Origin: Halomonas qaidamensis
GTDB lineage: Bacteria > Pseudomonadota > Gammaproteobacteria > Pseudomonadales > Halomonadaceae
Assembly: GCF_025917315.1 (NCBI RefSeq)
Contig: NZ_CP080627.1
Span: 2,976,001-3,040,000 of the forward strand
Reading direction: 5' to 3'
DNA length: 64,000 bases
The position numbers were made by a program, and so were the translations under genes. This document shows, piece by piece, positions 36,176-45,935 of this stretch (positions are counted from its first letter, which is position 1; each line of letters begins with the position of its first letter). The notes under the pieces were generated by a model. The model saw only the letters and a program-made list of their open reading frames with translations. It was not told the DNA's origin and did not search any database.

Positions 36176-38848
36176 TTAGCTGGTCAGCGGGTTCGGCTTG
36201 TTGGCATCAATACCATATTTCTTCAGCGCTTCGCCGACATGCTTACGATCAAGCTCACCGCGGTCTGCCAGCGCACGTAGCGACGCGACGGTGACGAAGT
36301 AGCGGTCTACTTCAAAGAAGTAGCGCAGCTTCTCGCGGGTGTCGGAACGGCCGAAGCCGTCTGTACCCAGCACGGTGTACTCGCTCGGCACCCAGGCACG
36401 CACCTGGTCAGCGTAGAGCTTCATGTAGTCGGTGGAGGCAATCACCGGACCGTCACGACCTTCCAGGCACTTCGTGACGTGGGGCTTGGTGGCCTCAACG
36501 TCCGGGTTTAAGAAGGCTTCACGCTCCAGCAGTAGTGCTTCGCGGCGCAGTTCGTTAAAACTGGTGACGCTCCAGATATCTGCGCCAATGCCCCAATCGT
36601 TGGCCAGCAGTTCTGCGGCGGCTTCGACTTCGCGCAGGATGGTGCCGGAGCCCATCAGCTGTACGCGGCCTTTATCGCCCTGCGTTTCGTTGAGCAGGTA
36701 CATGCCTTTGACGATATCGTCGGTGGGCACGTTGTCGATGACCGGATGCTCGTAGTTTTCGTTCATCACCGTCAGGTAGTAGAAGCAGTTCTCTTTGTCG
36801 GTGAACATGCGCTTCAGACCATCCTGGAGGATGACCGCCACTTCGTGGGCATAGGTGGGGTCATAGCTGCGGCAGTTGGGGATGGTAGAGGCTTGAATCA
36901 AGCTGTGGCCATCCTGGTGCTGCAGACCTTCGCCGTTGAGCGTGGTACGCCCGGCGGTGCCGCCGACCATAAAGCCGCGGGCTTGCAGGTCACCGGCGGC
37001 CCAGGCCAAATCACCAATCCGCTGGAAGCCGAACATCGAGTAGTAGATGTAGAACGGCAGCAGGGTGACGTTGTTGTTGCTGTAGGACGTCGCGGCGGCA
37101 ATCCACGCGGACATCGCGCCGGCCTCACTAATCCCCTCTTCGAGGACCTGACCTTTCTGGTCCTCGCGGTAGTACATGATCTGGCCTTTATCGACCGGCT
37201 CGTACTTCTGCCCTTCGGAGGTGTAAATGCCCAACTGGCGGAACATGCCTTCCATGCCGAAGGTACGTGCTTCGTCTGGAATAATCGGCACCACGTGCTT
37301 GCCAAGCTTCTTATCCTTCACCAGGCCGTTGAGCACGCGCACAAACGCCATGGTGGTCGAGACTTCGCGCCCTTTGGAACCGCCCATTTGCGAGGCAAAG
37401 GTTTTGTCTTCCAGGCTGGGGATTTCCAGCGCCTCAAAGTCACTGCGGCGGCTGGGCAGGTAGCCGTTGAGGCGTTCGCGCTGCAGGTGCATGTACTTAA
37501 GCTCGGGGGAGTCTTCTTCCGGCTTGTAGTAGGGCACGTCTTTGAGCTGCTCGTCGCTGATCGGAATACCAAAGCGATCGCGGAATTTACGCAGCGCTTC
37601 GTACTCCATGCTCTTGACCTGGTGGGCTTCGTTGGCGGCTTCGCCATCGCCGCTGCCCATGCCGTAGCCTTTGACGGTGTGCGCCAGAATGACTGTGGGC
37701 TTGCCGTTAGTCTGGTTGACCGCTTCATGGTAGGCCGCATAGACCTTGAACGGATCGTGACCACCGCGGTTGAGCTTCCAGATGTCTTCGTCAGACAGGT
37801 CGTTGACCATCGCTTCGGTTTCAGGGTACTTACCAAAGAAGTGCTCACGGGTGTAGGAACCGCCGTTAGCCTTGTAGTTCTGGTACTCACCGTCGACCGC
37901 TTCATCCATGCGTTTTTGCAGGATGCCTTTCTTGTCCTTCTCGAACAGCGGGTCCCAGTGACGTCCCCAGACGACCTTGATGACGTTCCAACCGGCACCA
38001 CGGAACACGCCTTCGAACTCGTCCATCACGCGGGAGTTACCGCGCACCGGACCGTCCAAGCGCTGCAGGTTGCAGTTGATGACGAAGATCAGGTTATCGA
38101 GGTTCTCACGTCCCGCCAGGGAAATCGCGCCCAGTGACTCCGGCTCATCACACTCGCCGTCGCCCATAAAGCACCAGATCTTGCGGTCGTACATATCTTT
38201 CAGCTCACGGTGATGCAGGTACTTCATCACGTGGGCTTGATAGATGGCCTGAATCGGGCCGAGCCCCATAGACACCGTGGGGAACTGCCAGTAGTCCGGC
38301 ATCAGCCACGGGTGCGGGTAGGAAGAGAGGCCATCGCCGTCGACTTCGCGACGGAATTTGTCCATCTGCTCTTCTGACAACCGGCCTTCCAAGTAAGAAC
38401 GCGCGTAAATACCCGGGGCGACGTGGCCCTGGATGTAAATCAGGTCGCCTTCAAAATCGCCCTTGGGCGCGCGGAAGAAGTGGTTAAAGCCGACGTCGTA
38501 GAGCGTGGCCGACGACATAAAGCTGGCGATATGGCCGCCCAACCCGGGGTTGGCGCGGTTATTACGGATGACCTGAGCAATGGCGTTGTAACGGATCAAT
38601 GACCGAATGCGGCGCTCCATAAACAGATCGCCAGGCATCGGTGCTTCACGATGCACAGGGATCGTATTCCGGTGCGGGGTTGTCACCGAGAAGGGCACCT
38701 TCATCCCGTCCCGGCGCAGGCGATCCGCCAGGCGGGTCATCAGGTAGCGGGCACGATCTTCGCCCTCACGATCCAGGACTGATTCCAGGGAATCCAACCA
38801 TTCCGTGGTTTCGAGTGGATCGAGATCTTCTCTTGTCTCCAGACTCAT
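36176..38848 (-). CDS. aceE: Pyruvate dehydrogenase E1 component AceE (homodimeric)
   Basis: 890 residues, the standard length of the homodimeric E1. It decarboxylates pyruvate with thiamine diphosphate and passes the acetyl group to AceF. The ThDP-Mg motif is GDGECDEPE, with the paired Asn about 30 residues on in FVINCNLQRLDGPV. VSMGLGPIQAIYQAHVMKYL and TAGRTTLNGEGLQHQDGHS are also typical. Start ATG 38848 with GAGAGA upstream. It leads an aceE-aceF operon closed by a terminator. The 423-bp region upstream has two matching palindromes. Confidence 0.98.
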   Translation of the reverse strand: MSLETREDLDPLETTEWLDSLESVLDREGEDRARYLMTRLADRLRRDGMKVPFSVTTPHRNTIPVHREAPMPGDLFMERRIRSLIRYNAIAQVIRNNRANPGLGGHIASFMSSATLYDVGFNHFFRAPKGDFEGDLIYIQGHVAPGIYARSYLEGRLSEEQMDKFRREVDGDGLSSYPHPWLMPDYWQFPTVSMGLGPIQAIYQAHVMKYLHHRELKDMYDRKIWCFMGDGECDEPESLGAISLAGRENLDNLIFVINCNLQRLDGPVRGNSRVMDEFEGVFRGAGWNVIKVVWGRHWDPLFEKDKKGILQKRMDEAVDGEYQNYKANGGSYTREHFFGKYPETEAMVNDLSDEDIWKLNRGGHDPFKVYAAYHEAVNQTNGKPTVILAHTVKGYGMGSGDGEAANEAHQVKSMEYEALRKFRDRFGIPISDEQLKDVPYYKPEEDSPELKYMHLQRERLNGYLPSRRSDFEALEIPSLEDKTFASQMGGSKGREVSTTMAFVRVLNGLVKDKKLGKHVVPIIPDEARTFGMEGMFRQLGIYTSEGQKYEPVDKGQIMYYREDQKGQVLEEGISEAGAMSAWIAAATSYSNNNVTLLPFYIYYSMFGFQRIGDLAWAAGDLQARGFMVGGTAGRTTLNGEGLQHQDGHSLIQASTIPNCRSYDPTYAHEVAVILQDGLKRMFTDKENCFYYLTVMNENYEHPVIDNVPTDDIVKGMYLLNETQGDKGRVQLMGSGTILREVEAAAELLANDWGIGADIWSVTSFNELRREALLLEREAFLNPDVEATKPHVTKCLEGRDGPVIASTDYMKLYADQVRAWVPSEYTVLGTDGFGRSDTREKLRYFFEVDRYFVTVASLRALADRGELDRKHVGEALKKYGIDANKPNPLTS

Positions 38849-39010
38849 AGAGGTCTCTCCGAATGACGATAAATGACAATTAGCCCCGCTACCCCTCAGG
38901 GCCTGGGGCGGCTGCGGTGTTATTTAGTCACCACTAGCCAATAAGATGTTGGCGCCAAAGCACCCTGCAGAAGTTTTCGTTCTACATTCAACAAGCTACG
39001 TTCTTTTTGA

Positions 39011-39025
39011 TGTAGTAAAGCTACA
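39011..39025. promoter_or_regulatory. TGTAG-N5-CTACA palindrome (candidate operator)
   Basis: Perfect dyad TGTAG-TAAAG-CTACA, about 165 bp upstream of the aceE start. The same architecture recurs at 39185-39199. The regulator is not identified. Confidence 0.45.
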
Positions 39026-39184
39026 TAATTGTCATGAAAGTTAGCCTTTTGTATAGGCGAAGATACCGCAAAGTCATCACTCTGCCAATTCTAGAAAGCG
39101 CTAAAAGGCTATCGAAAACAAACTATTGCACCGCAACATAATGAACATTGTATACTTTAGATGAACCTACTAACCGCCAAAAAA

Positions 39185-39199
39185 TGTAGCTAAACTACC
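39185..39199. promoter_or_regulatory. Second TGTAG-N5-CTACC palindrome
   Basis: TGTAG-CTAAA-CTACC, identical to the first site in nine of its ten arm bases. It is 174 bp from the other site, about 35 bp upstream of the possible aceE -10 box. Confidence 0.4.
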
Positions 39200-39271
39200 G
39201 TTTTATTTACTTACGACTTAAGCACTTAATTAGTTTTTTTAACTTTCTTAGGTGACTTAAGTACCCTAGGA

Positions 39272-39838
39272 CTACCTGCTTAATTCTTGGTAATAATAAG
39301 CCCAATCAAAAGCTGGGCCTGGGTCGGTTTTACGCAGAGGTGCCACATGCGCATGGCTTGTGATACGCGTTTTATCCAGCAGTGGATAGCGTGCGATCAA
39401 CCACTGGGTCACGGCTACCAGCGCCTGATACTGTGCGCGGGTAAACGGCGTCTCATCATCGCCCTCTAATTCGATTCCGACCGAAAAATCATTGAGAGCT
39501 GTGCGCAATATCTGCTGATACGGGTCTAACCATGATGAACGCCCGGCATGCCAGGCACGTTGATTCGTGTCAACAAATTGAACGCAGTGGCCATCGCGGC
39601 GAATCAGAAAGTGTGCCGACACCCTAAGGTGGGCAATCTCAGCAAAAAAAGGATGCTCTTTTGACTTTAACTGGTTAGTAAACAGCGCCTCAATGGCGTC
39701 ACCGCTAAACTGACCTGGTGGCAAGCTAATTGCGTGGATAAGTAACAGCGACACCTCTCCATGGGGACGCTGATCATGATTGGGCGATATCACTTGTCTT
39801 GCTGTTGACCACTGGCCGTCACAAATTTCACTTTTCAT
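39272..39838 (-). CDS. ampD: 1,6-anhydro-N-acetylmuramyl-L-alanine amidase AmpD
   Basis: 188 residues from ATG 39838, with GGAGAG ten bases upstream. A longer frame starting GTG 39892 adds 18 residues outside the family. AmpD recycles cell-wall muropeptides in the cytoplasm and thereby keeps ampC-type beta-lactamases repressed where present. Zinc and catalytic motifs are visible: LLIHAISLPPG (His), SAHFLIRRDG, NQRAWHAGRSSW and SHAHVAPLRKTDPG (His and Asp). NDFSVGIELEG is also typical. It is divergent from nadC, as in many gammaproteobacteria. Confidence 0.96.
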   Translation of the reverse strand: MKSEICDGQWSTARQVISPNHDQRPHGEVSLLLIHAISLPPGQFSGDAIEALFTNQLKSKEHPFFAEIAHLRVSAHFLIRRDGHCVQFVDTNQRAWHAGRSSWLDPYQQILRTALNDFSVGIELEGDDETPFTRAQYQALVAVTQWLIARYPLLDKTRITSHAHVAPLRKTDPGPAFDWAYYYQELSR

Positions 39839-39877
39839 TACACGCACGCTCTCCTCTACGTTGGCGTTCTCTTTCAC

Positions 39878-39883
39878 TATAAT
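39878..39883 (+). promoter_or_regulatory. Possible -10 box of nadC
   Basis: A perfect TATAAT 39 bp upstream of the nadC ATG, giving a leader of roughly 32 nt. No good -35 box is seen, so this is tentative. Confidence 0.35.
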
Positions 39884-39921
39884 GCTTATCACATTTGTTG
39901 ACGCCCAGAGAAAGCAACACC

Positions 39922-40776
39922 ATGCATTATGAAACCGCTCTTGCCGAAGAAGTCCGTGCTAGCGCCGCCCGCCTGTTGGCTGAGGATGTTGGGCCTGGCG
40001 ATATTACCGCACAGTTGATTCCCGAAAATCAGTGGGCAACTGCTAACATTATTACCCGCGAGCCAGCGGTGCTGTGTGGCGTTGCCTGGGTAGACGAAAT
40101 TTTTCGTCGCTTGGACAACCGCGTGACACTGCGCTGGCAAGCTGCTGATGGCGATCGCCTGGAAGCAGACCAGTGTTTTTTAGCGTTAGAAGGGCCTGCG
40201 CGTAGCCTTTTGACCGGAGAGCGGGCCGCGCTAAACGTACTACAAACATTGTCCGCCACTGCAACCGCAACGCGTCACTACGTTGATTTAATCGAGGGCA
40301 CCGGCGTTCGTTTACTCGACACCCGTAAAACACTGCCGGGCATGCGCCTAGCCCAAAAGTACGCGGTAACTTGCGGCGGTGGCCATAACCACCGTATTGG
40401 CTTATGGGATGCTTTTTTGATTAAAGAGAACCATATAGCTGCCTGCGGCGGCATTCAGGCTGCTGTATCTCAAGCGCGCAAGCTAGCAAGCGACCTTCCC
40501 GTCGAAGTAGAAGTTGAAACGTTTGAAGAACTCGATCAAGCATTGGCGGCAGGTGCAGACATTATCATGCTTGATAATTTCGCTTTGGAAGATCTATACG
40601 TTGCTGTCGAAATAAACGGCGGGCGATCAACCCTAGAAGCCTCTGGCAACGTCGATGCCACTACGTTAAAAGCGATTGCAAACACTGGCGTTAACTGCAT
40701 CTCCAGCGGCGCGCTCACCAAAGATGTAGCATCGATTGATCTTTCAATGCGTATTACTAAAACTTACAACGTCTAA
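39922..40776 (+). CDS. nadC: Nicotinate-nucleotide pyrophosphorylase NadC
   Basis: 284 residues from ATG 39922, with AGAGAAAG upstream; the longer frame from 39895 has no ribosome site. NadC (quinolinate phosphoribosyltransferase) makes nicotinate mononucleotide from quinolinate and PRPP in NAD synthesis. Signature parts are the N-terminal [61 protein letters not shown] and the C-terminal [17 protein letters not shown]. It is divergent from ampD and convergent with a GNAT gene. Confidence 0.97.
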   Translation: MHYETALAEEVRASAARLLAEDVGPGDITAQLIPENQWATANIITREPAVLCGVAWVDEIFRRLDNRVTLRWQAADGDRLEADQCFLALEGPARSLLTGERAALNVLQTLSATATATRHYVDLIEGTGVRLLDTRKTLPGMRLAQKYAVTCGGGHNHRIGLWDAFLIKENHIAACGGIQAAVSQARKLASDLPVEVEVETFEELDQALAAGADIIMLDNFALEDLYVAVEINGGRSTLEASGNVDATTLKAIANTGVNCISSGALTKDVASIDLSMRITKTYNV

Positions 40777-40781
40777 TGGCG

Positions 40782-41315
40782 CTAGGTTTCGATGGCGCTG
40801 AGCTCTTTGACGAGGCGATAGCGCTTTAATCGTTCTCCACTGCGCTCTACCCACTGCTCGCCGAGGTTTTTAAAGCCTCGGCGAAGCAGGCGTTCGTAAA
40901 GCATGGTACTTGCCTCAATTTCGACACGAGAAACTCCCTCTTCCAGCAGCAGACGCTCAGCATGAATAAGCAGCGTCGTGCCAATGCCGCGACCTGCTAA
41001 AGAGGGCCATACATAAAGCGTCTCGATACGCCTAGCAGCAACATCTAGCTCTAAAAAACCGACACATCTCCCATCGCAGCTTGCAACTAGAGTCGTATAA
41101 AGCGCTTGACGAGCAGCCCAAGCACTGGCCTCTCGAGGTAGAGCATTGGCCCATGCATGTCGCTCTTCCACACCATAATGGGTAGCCGCTCCCTGCATAA
41201 CGGCATGATAAAATACTTCGGCTTGGTCAGCGGCATCCCGAACAAGCCCAGCACGGTAGGTGATTCTTGGCGTACTGGGCGTAGGCGCTGCTGTGATCAC
41301 GTCAGTATTAAGCAT
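40782..41315 (-). CDS. GNAT family N-acetyltransferase
   Basis: 177 residues. GNAT enzymes move an acetyl group from acetyl-CoA to an amine; the substrate here is unknown. The N-terminal part is ITYRAGLVRDAADQAEVF (a typical first strand and helix). The acetyl-CoA site is the block LYVWPSLAGRGIGTTLLIHAERLL (R/Q-x-x-G-x-G/A form at RGIG), and the final strand region is GFKNLGEQWVERSG. The ATG at 41315 has AGAGGT upstream. It ends five bases from nadC on the opposite strand. Confidence 0.88.
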   Translation of the reverse strand: MLNTDVITAAPTPSTPRITYRAGLVRDAADQAEVFYHAVMQGAATHYGVEERHAWANALPREASAWAARQALYTTLVASCDGRCVGFLELDVAARRIETLYVWPSLAGRGIGTTLLIHAERLLLEEGVSRVEIEASTMLYERLLRRGFKNLGEQWVERSGERLKRYRLVKELSAIET

Positions 41316-41481
41316 CTGTTACCTCTAAGCTGTTTATTGCTGGCCTACTTTAAGCACTGATTTACGTACATTTTCATGCACTGAACCACCACACACGTAT
41401 GGCTTCTATCACTTCGCAATGTATGTCTAGATAGACTCTTTGCTTTATACTTTTATCTTAATTGGATACACAAGGTATATG

Positions 41482-42213
41482 ATGCGCAATACACCTCTCA
41501 ATGAGTCATTTGCCCTCACCCCCCTAGGCTACATCGAAAGTGACTATCCTGATAAGTTTGGCGTGCCCCGCCAGCCAGGGCTTGCGACAGCAGCAAAAGC
41601 CACGCTAGTCCTAACACCGCCGTTTAATTCACCGCTGTGTGTAAGAGGGTTGGAGGCATTTAGCCACTTATGGCTCAGTTTTATTTTTCATCGCAGCCCG
41701 CAGGAATGGTCCCCTTTAGTACGTCCGCCTCGGCTGGGTGGCAATAAGAAAACCGGGGTATTCGCTAGCCGTAGCACACACCGGCCTAATCGCTTGGGGC
41801 TGTCGCTTGTTGAGTTGGTGGATATTAATACACAGGGTGGGGTTTGCTTACTTTTAAAAGGCGCCGATCTAGTCACTGGAACTCCGGTAGTAGATATCAA
41901 ACCATACTTACCATGGGCCGAAGCGCTCCCCGATGCACGTTCAGGCTTTGCGCCAGAACCGCCTTCCGTTTATCCCGTCGAGTTTTCAATAGCTGCAAAC
42001 AGTACGCTCAAGCAGCACTCTGATGCTGATGGGCTTCGGCAACTGATCGTCCAAGTGGTAGGCCAAGATCCTCGACCTGCTTACCACAGCAATGGGCTGT
42101 CACGAGAGTACGGCATGCAGTTAAGAGACGTGAATATTCGTTTTCAAAGCCGGCAACTCACGGATAATACAGCCATTATGTTTATCATCGACATTCAGAA
42201 TATAGACGTTTAA
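41482..42213 (+). CDS. trmO: tRNA (N6-threonylcarbamoyladenosine(37)-N6)-methyltransferase TrmO
   Basis: 243 residues from ATG 41482, with AAGG six bases upstream; a start at 41440 is within AT-rich leader DNA. TrmO (formerly TsaA/YaeB) methylates t6A37 in tRNA-Thr. Family motifs are clear: LTPLGYIESDYPDKFGVPRQPGL, SHLWLSFIFH, FASRSTHRPNRLGLSLVEL and GTPVVDIKPYLPWAEALPDARSGF. The C-terminal part has DPRPAYHSN. It is convergent with the CHASE2 kinase gene, seven bases apart. tsaB in this window makes the t6A that TrmO uses. Confidence 0.95.
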   Translation: MRNTPLNESFALTPLGYIESDYPDKFGVPRQPGLATAAKATLVLTPPFNSPLCVRGLEAFSHLWLSFIFHRSPQEWSPLVRPPRLGGNKKTGVFASRSTHRPNRLGLSLVELVDINTQGGVCLLLKGADLVTGTPVVDIKPYLPWAEALPDARSGFAPEPPSVYPVEFSIAANSTLKQHSDADGLRQLIVQVVGQDPRPAYHSNGLSREYGMQLRDVNIRFQSRQLTDNTAIMFIIDIQNIDV

Positions 42214-42220
42214 CACCATC

Positions 42221-44533
42221 TCAATCGACGCAGGCAGGCAGTGTCAATGTAAAAGTACTTCCTTTTCCCAGCTCACTTTCACACTTTACTGTACCATGAT
42301 GCTTCGTGACGACTGTTTTAACTAATGCCAGACCCAAACCATGCCCGCTAGCAACATTTCCTTCATCACTACGCTGATAATCATCAAAAATGCTATCAAT
42401 ATTCTGAGCTGAAATTCCAACGCCATTATCAGATATTATTAATACAACACTCTCACCTTCTCTGTAAAGACGTACACTAACAGAACCATAAGGATGCGTA
42501 TATTTAACAGCATTCTCTATAACATTAAAGACCGCTCTTGCAAGATAGCTTTTATCTCCAATTACAGGCAAACCATCATCACCCTGCAAATCATTTAACA
42601 ACTTAATTTTTTTCATTTTTGCAATAGGCTGCACTTGATCCAACACTTCAATAACGACATCTTCAAATAATAAAAACTGCTTATTCAGGTCGAATGACCT
42701 AGCTCGATTCAAACTAATAAAATCGTTAATCATATCAAGCCCTGTCGTGAGACACTGACCTAACCCTTCATAGAAATCAGCTTGTGACATTGCGGAGCTA
42801 GGGTCTTTTTGTGCATCTAAAAGCGCTAACGCTCTAGCTTGAGGTGCTTTCATATCATGCGATAAAAAGCTCAGCATACTAGAGCGCTGAGCCTCCGCAT
42901 CAACCTCACTGGTCAAATCCACCATCCATATTAACCAACCGCCCGCCACACTATTCGCAGTAGTCGTTAACTCATCCATTTCCAGACGATAAGTACGGCC
43001 TTGTTGATCGGTACACAACCCGCTAACTTTAACATTAGTGAATTCATTAGTACCTTTTGGGCGGGGTGGCCAAAATGACGCAAAAGCATTTTCGTTTTCA
43101 AAGTTAAGTATTTTCGGAAGATCGCCAATGTGGCTAATAGCTCTCTGATTACTCTCCCAGCAAACTTGTTGAGCTTTTCTATTTGCTAGCAAAACTTCGC
43201 CTTGTTTATTAAGTACAAAAATGGCAAGAGGTAGAGAGTTTACCGCGTCAAGAATAAATCTACGCCCTTCAACAATACGCCCTAAAGCAAACTCTAGCGC
43301 CCTGGACTGCTGTTGCAGCTTACCACCTTCTCCAGGCGGTAAAGTAGGTTCTTGAAATGGCAAAATAGAAGGCTCTTGATAGAGCTTTTCAAGCCCCCGT
43401 TTAAACCACGCCAATAGCGCCGACTGGCTCTGCCAGACAATAAGAACGAAAGCAACGCCAAGGGTTATCAAACTAGCGGAGGGCGGCCACCACCACCTAA
43501 AACTCAGCGCTAGGATAGAGGAAAGAAGAACACATATACCCAAAGCAATAACGATGACCAATAAATAACGAAAATGAAACCACCACGCTAGTAACATGAG
43601 AAAAAGAATAGGAGCAACTGACAAAAAGGCCCCCACCCGGCTCTCAACATTTCTGATATAACTATTATCTCTTAACGCATCAAGCAGATGCGCATGTATT
43701 TCAACGCCTGGCATTAACCCCGTTGGCAATAAAGAAACACTATAGCGATCACCTAAGCCTGCAGCGGTCATACCAACTAATACGGTGCGGTCACGTAGTA
43801 GTGAAGCAGGGACATATCCCATCAGAACATCACTATAAGAAACAGTAGGATAAGTACCTTCCGGTCCCTTAAACGGTATTCTAACAGTATTATGCGGCCA
43901 CCGACGGAAAGAAACGTCTTTACTATCCTGATGCGTCTTTTCAACTAATAGAGCCATTAGCTGTGGCCATGTTTCTCCCCGGCGCATTTCAACAAGATTA
44001 ACCGAGCGTGCTGTACCATCATCGTCAATGCTCACATTAATATGCCCCACCCCTTTTGCTGCCGCTAATAATGGGGAGGAAGGCATTAAAATATCGCGCA
44101 TCCCGTATTCGGAAATATGCTCAGACAGAAGGGCAATAGGTATATAGACATTTCCATTATGCCGCATTGCCTCAGCCAGTAACGTATCTTCTTCAGGAAA
44201 ACGACTAGGCTCAATGAGGAGAACATCAAGCACAATAGTCTTAACATCAGCTTCGTCTAGCCGCTGAATGAGCTTTGCGTGTACATCTCTAGACCAAGGC
44301 CAACGCCCTAGTGCATGTAGGCTTGGCTCATCAATCGCAACAATCAAAATATCTGAAGAGGGTGGAGTGACGTGCCTCGACAGCCACGTATCATAAAAAA
44401 AATTATCGAACAGTAAAGGAGACAAACTATAAACACAAAAAGCAATGGGCAGTAATAAGCCGCCCATTGCACACCATGTCAGCATTAACCGACGGCGTAA
44501 TGCTTTAGAAAGGCTACCGCTAACTTGAGTCAT
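42221..44533 (-). CDS. CHASE2-domain sensor histidine kinase
   Basis: 770 residues. Order: an N-terminal membrane anchor (~18-38), a periplasmic CHASE2 domain (~40-300; IVAIDEPSLHALGRWPWSRD and the FFYDTWL start) and three membrane segments (~305-375). A coiled stretch and a PAS-like domain (~430-540) follow. HisKA has SFLSHDMKAPQ (His near residue 560), and HATPase has NVIENAVKYTHP, DNGVGIS and GHGLGLALVK. All catalytic boxes are intact. Its first 14 bases overlap the stop of the LysM-FecR gene, so both are co-translated. No response regulator is beside it, so it is an orphan kinase. It is the last gene of the adhesin-side cluster. Confidence 0.9.
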   Translation of the reverse strand: MTQVSGSLSKALRRRLMLTWCAMGGLLLPIAFCVYSLSPLLFDNFFYDTWLSRHVTPPSSDILIVAIDEPSLHALGRWPWSRDVHAKLIQRLDEADVKTIVLDVLLIEPSRFPEEDTLLAEAMRHNGNVYIPIALLSEHISEYGMRDILMPSSPLLAAAKGVGHINVSIDDDGTARSVNLVEMRRGETWPQLMALLVEKTHQDSKDVSFRRWPHNTVRIPFKGPEGTYPTVSYSDVLMGYVPASLLRDRTVLVGMTAAGLGDRYSVSLLPTGLMPGVEIHAHLLDALRDNSYIRNVESRVGAFLSVAPILFLMLLAWWFHFRYLLVIVIALGICVLLSSILALSFRWWWPPSASLITLGVAFVLIVWQSQSALLAWFKRGLEKLYQEPSILPFQEPTLPPGEGGKLQQQSRALEFALGRIVEGRRFILDAVNSLPLAIFVLNKQGEVLLANRKAQQVCWESNQRAISHIGDLPKILNFENENAFASFWPPRPKGTNEFTNVKVSGLCTDQQGRTYRLEMDELTTTANSVAGGWLIWMVDLTSEVDAEAQRSSMLSFLSHDMKAPQARALALLDAQKDPSSAMSQADFYEGLGQCLTTGLDMINDFISLNRARSFDLNKQFLLFEDVVIEVLDQVQPIAKMKKIKLLNDLQGDDGLPVIGDKSYLARAVFNVIENAVKYTHPYGSVSVRLYREGESVVLIISDNGVGISAQNIDSIFDDYQRSDEGNVASGHGLGLALVKTVVTKHHGTVKCESELGKGSTFTLTLPACVD

Positions 44534-45851
44534 TTAGCGTTCCCGTATCTATCACCTCTGAGATACCCGTCAGGTTGTCTGTACTGACCACTCGCCAGTA
44601 AATATCGTTTGCAGGTAAACGACTTACCCGTAACGGCCCATTGTGCTGTGATACATGATCTAATAGTACTCTGTTAAATTCGCTATCAGCGGCTAGTTGT
44701 AAACGATAACTTGTCTGCGCTTGATGAGACCACTCGAATAACCATTGGCTGCCCTCTTGATGCCCCTCACTACTTTCCCTAATAACGGCTACATGACGGT
44801 CATTATGATGCACAACAAAGAAAGCGCTACGGCCCTCAATACCTAATCTATCAACCGCAGATAAACGCAAATGATAAAACCCCGGCTGAAGCCCTGTGAA
44901 ACGCAGCTGTCCATCCAGTGATCGCTGGTCACGAAGTATGTTTAAAAAGTGAGGATCTTTTGCTATTTGCGCTCGATAAGTGACATTTTGGCTTGGATAT
45001 AAGACTTCAATCTGCACATCGTCAAGAAGCAGCGAGGTAATCCTTACCTCTTCGGGCGGTGGTAGAAGTTGAACAACCTGGACATCGCCACCGATGCCAA
45101 TACGTGCGCCTTCACCGTTATCTACTGCAGCTTGTTCAACACCAACTCGGCTTTGAGCGGTAACTTGACCATCGTAGACAGAGGTTAATAACGTATTATC
45201 TTCATAGCGTGCTTGAAAATGCGTACCGCGGACGCCTAAAAAACCGGTTTTTGTTTCTATGGTGTAAGCTCGGCCTGGCGAGCGCTGTGTTGGCACATAA
45301 GACTCAACCTCCCCTTCCTCTAACCGAAACGTGATACCTCGCTCACCTTCTCGTTGTAAGACAACTCGCGAGTTTGAAGGTAAAACAGCTCTGGCACCAT
45401 CACGCATTTGCAAAGTGATAGATCCCGCTCCAGTTTGCACCACATCGCCGACATTAACCGTATCGCCATTTTGTAATGTAAATTGATTATCCCCTTCAAT
45501 CAGCCATGCTTCACCTGCACGATAAAGCACTGTTAATGGAAAAGGATCAGAGGTTCCAAGATCAACCAGCGTATTTGGCAGTAGCTGTGTGGGCTGTGCG
45601 ATAGCATTTAGCTGCTGTAAGTGAGGCCACTTATCCGGCGTGCCATAGTAACGTTCAGAAATATCCCACAACGTGTCACCAGGAACTACACGGTAATAAT
45701 CGTTAGATACCTCAGCCGCATTGGCGGCTGTTCCCACAAGCACTGCAATACTTGCCAGCACCACATAATGTGTCAAAGAAACTTCGACCCGCTTGAAGCA
45801 ATGTACCAATATGCTAATTAGTTGCCCATGCAGACTGTAGTTGCTCTTCAT
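44520..45851 (-). CDS. LysM and FecR domain periplasmic protein
   Basis: 443 residues. A hydrophobic segment (~28-46) ending NAAE works as a signal peptide after a longer than usual N-terminal tail. A LysM domain (~52-100; YYRVVPGDTLWDISERYYG) binds peptidoglycan. A FecR domain (~125-235; GDVVQTGAGSITLQMRDGARAVLP, with GFLGVRGTHFQ) follows. The last ~180 residues are Ig-like beta segments (LQPGFYHLRLSAVDRLGIEG). It is transcribed with the CHASE2 kinase (14-bp overlap). FecR-type periplasmic proteins can pass signals to membrane partners. A link with the kinase's CHASE2 domain is likely, but by analogy. Confidence 0.86.
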   Translation of the reverse strand: MKSNYSLHGQLISILVHCFKRVEVSLTHYVVLASIAVLVGTAANAAEVSNDYYRVVPGDTLWDISERYYGTPDKWPHLQQLNAIAQPTQLLPNTLVDLGTSDPFPLTVLYRAGEAWLIEGDNQFTLQNGDTVNVGDVVQTGAGSITLQMRDGARAVLPSNSRVVLQREGERGITFRLEEGEVESYVPTQRSPGRAYTIETKTGFLGVRGTHFQARYEDNTLLTSVYDGQVTAQSRVGVEQAAVDNGEGARIGIGGDVQVVQLLPPPEEVRITSLLLDDVQIEVLYPSQNVTYRAQIAKDPHFLNILRDQRSLDGQLRFTGLQPGFYHLRLSAVDRLGIEGRSAFFVVHHNDRHVAVIRESSEGHQEGSQWLFEWSHQAQTSYRLQLAADSEFNRVLLDHVSQHNGPLRVSRLPANDIYWRVVSTDNLTGISEVIDTGTLNDSS

Positions 45852-45935
45852 AACCCCACCATCCCTTTTTTACATCGGCATACCCACTTCGTATAGTTAT
45901 TCTTTAACAGAAGTTCTATTGCCGAACGCCCATCA

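Larger units (their letters stand above)
38849..39271. other. Intergenic region upstream of aceE
   Basis: 423 bp, AT-rich. It contains two matching palindromes (39011-39025 and 39185-39199, given separately), a possible leftward -10 box (TACAAT, 39152-39147) and A/T-rich stretches near ampD. I see no ORF or RNA gene here. Confidence 0.6.

Noticed and set aside
35294..36280. 328-codon + frame opposite aceF, rich in Ser and Pro
   Set aside because: It repeats the period of the three lipoyl domains of aceF on the other strand, so it is a shadow of that repeat.
36746..38137. 463-codon open frame on the + strand opposite aceE
   Set aside because: aceE is a complete, well-recognised gene on the other strand. 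The + frame has no ribosome site or recognisable domain and is explained by the codon bias of aceE.
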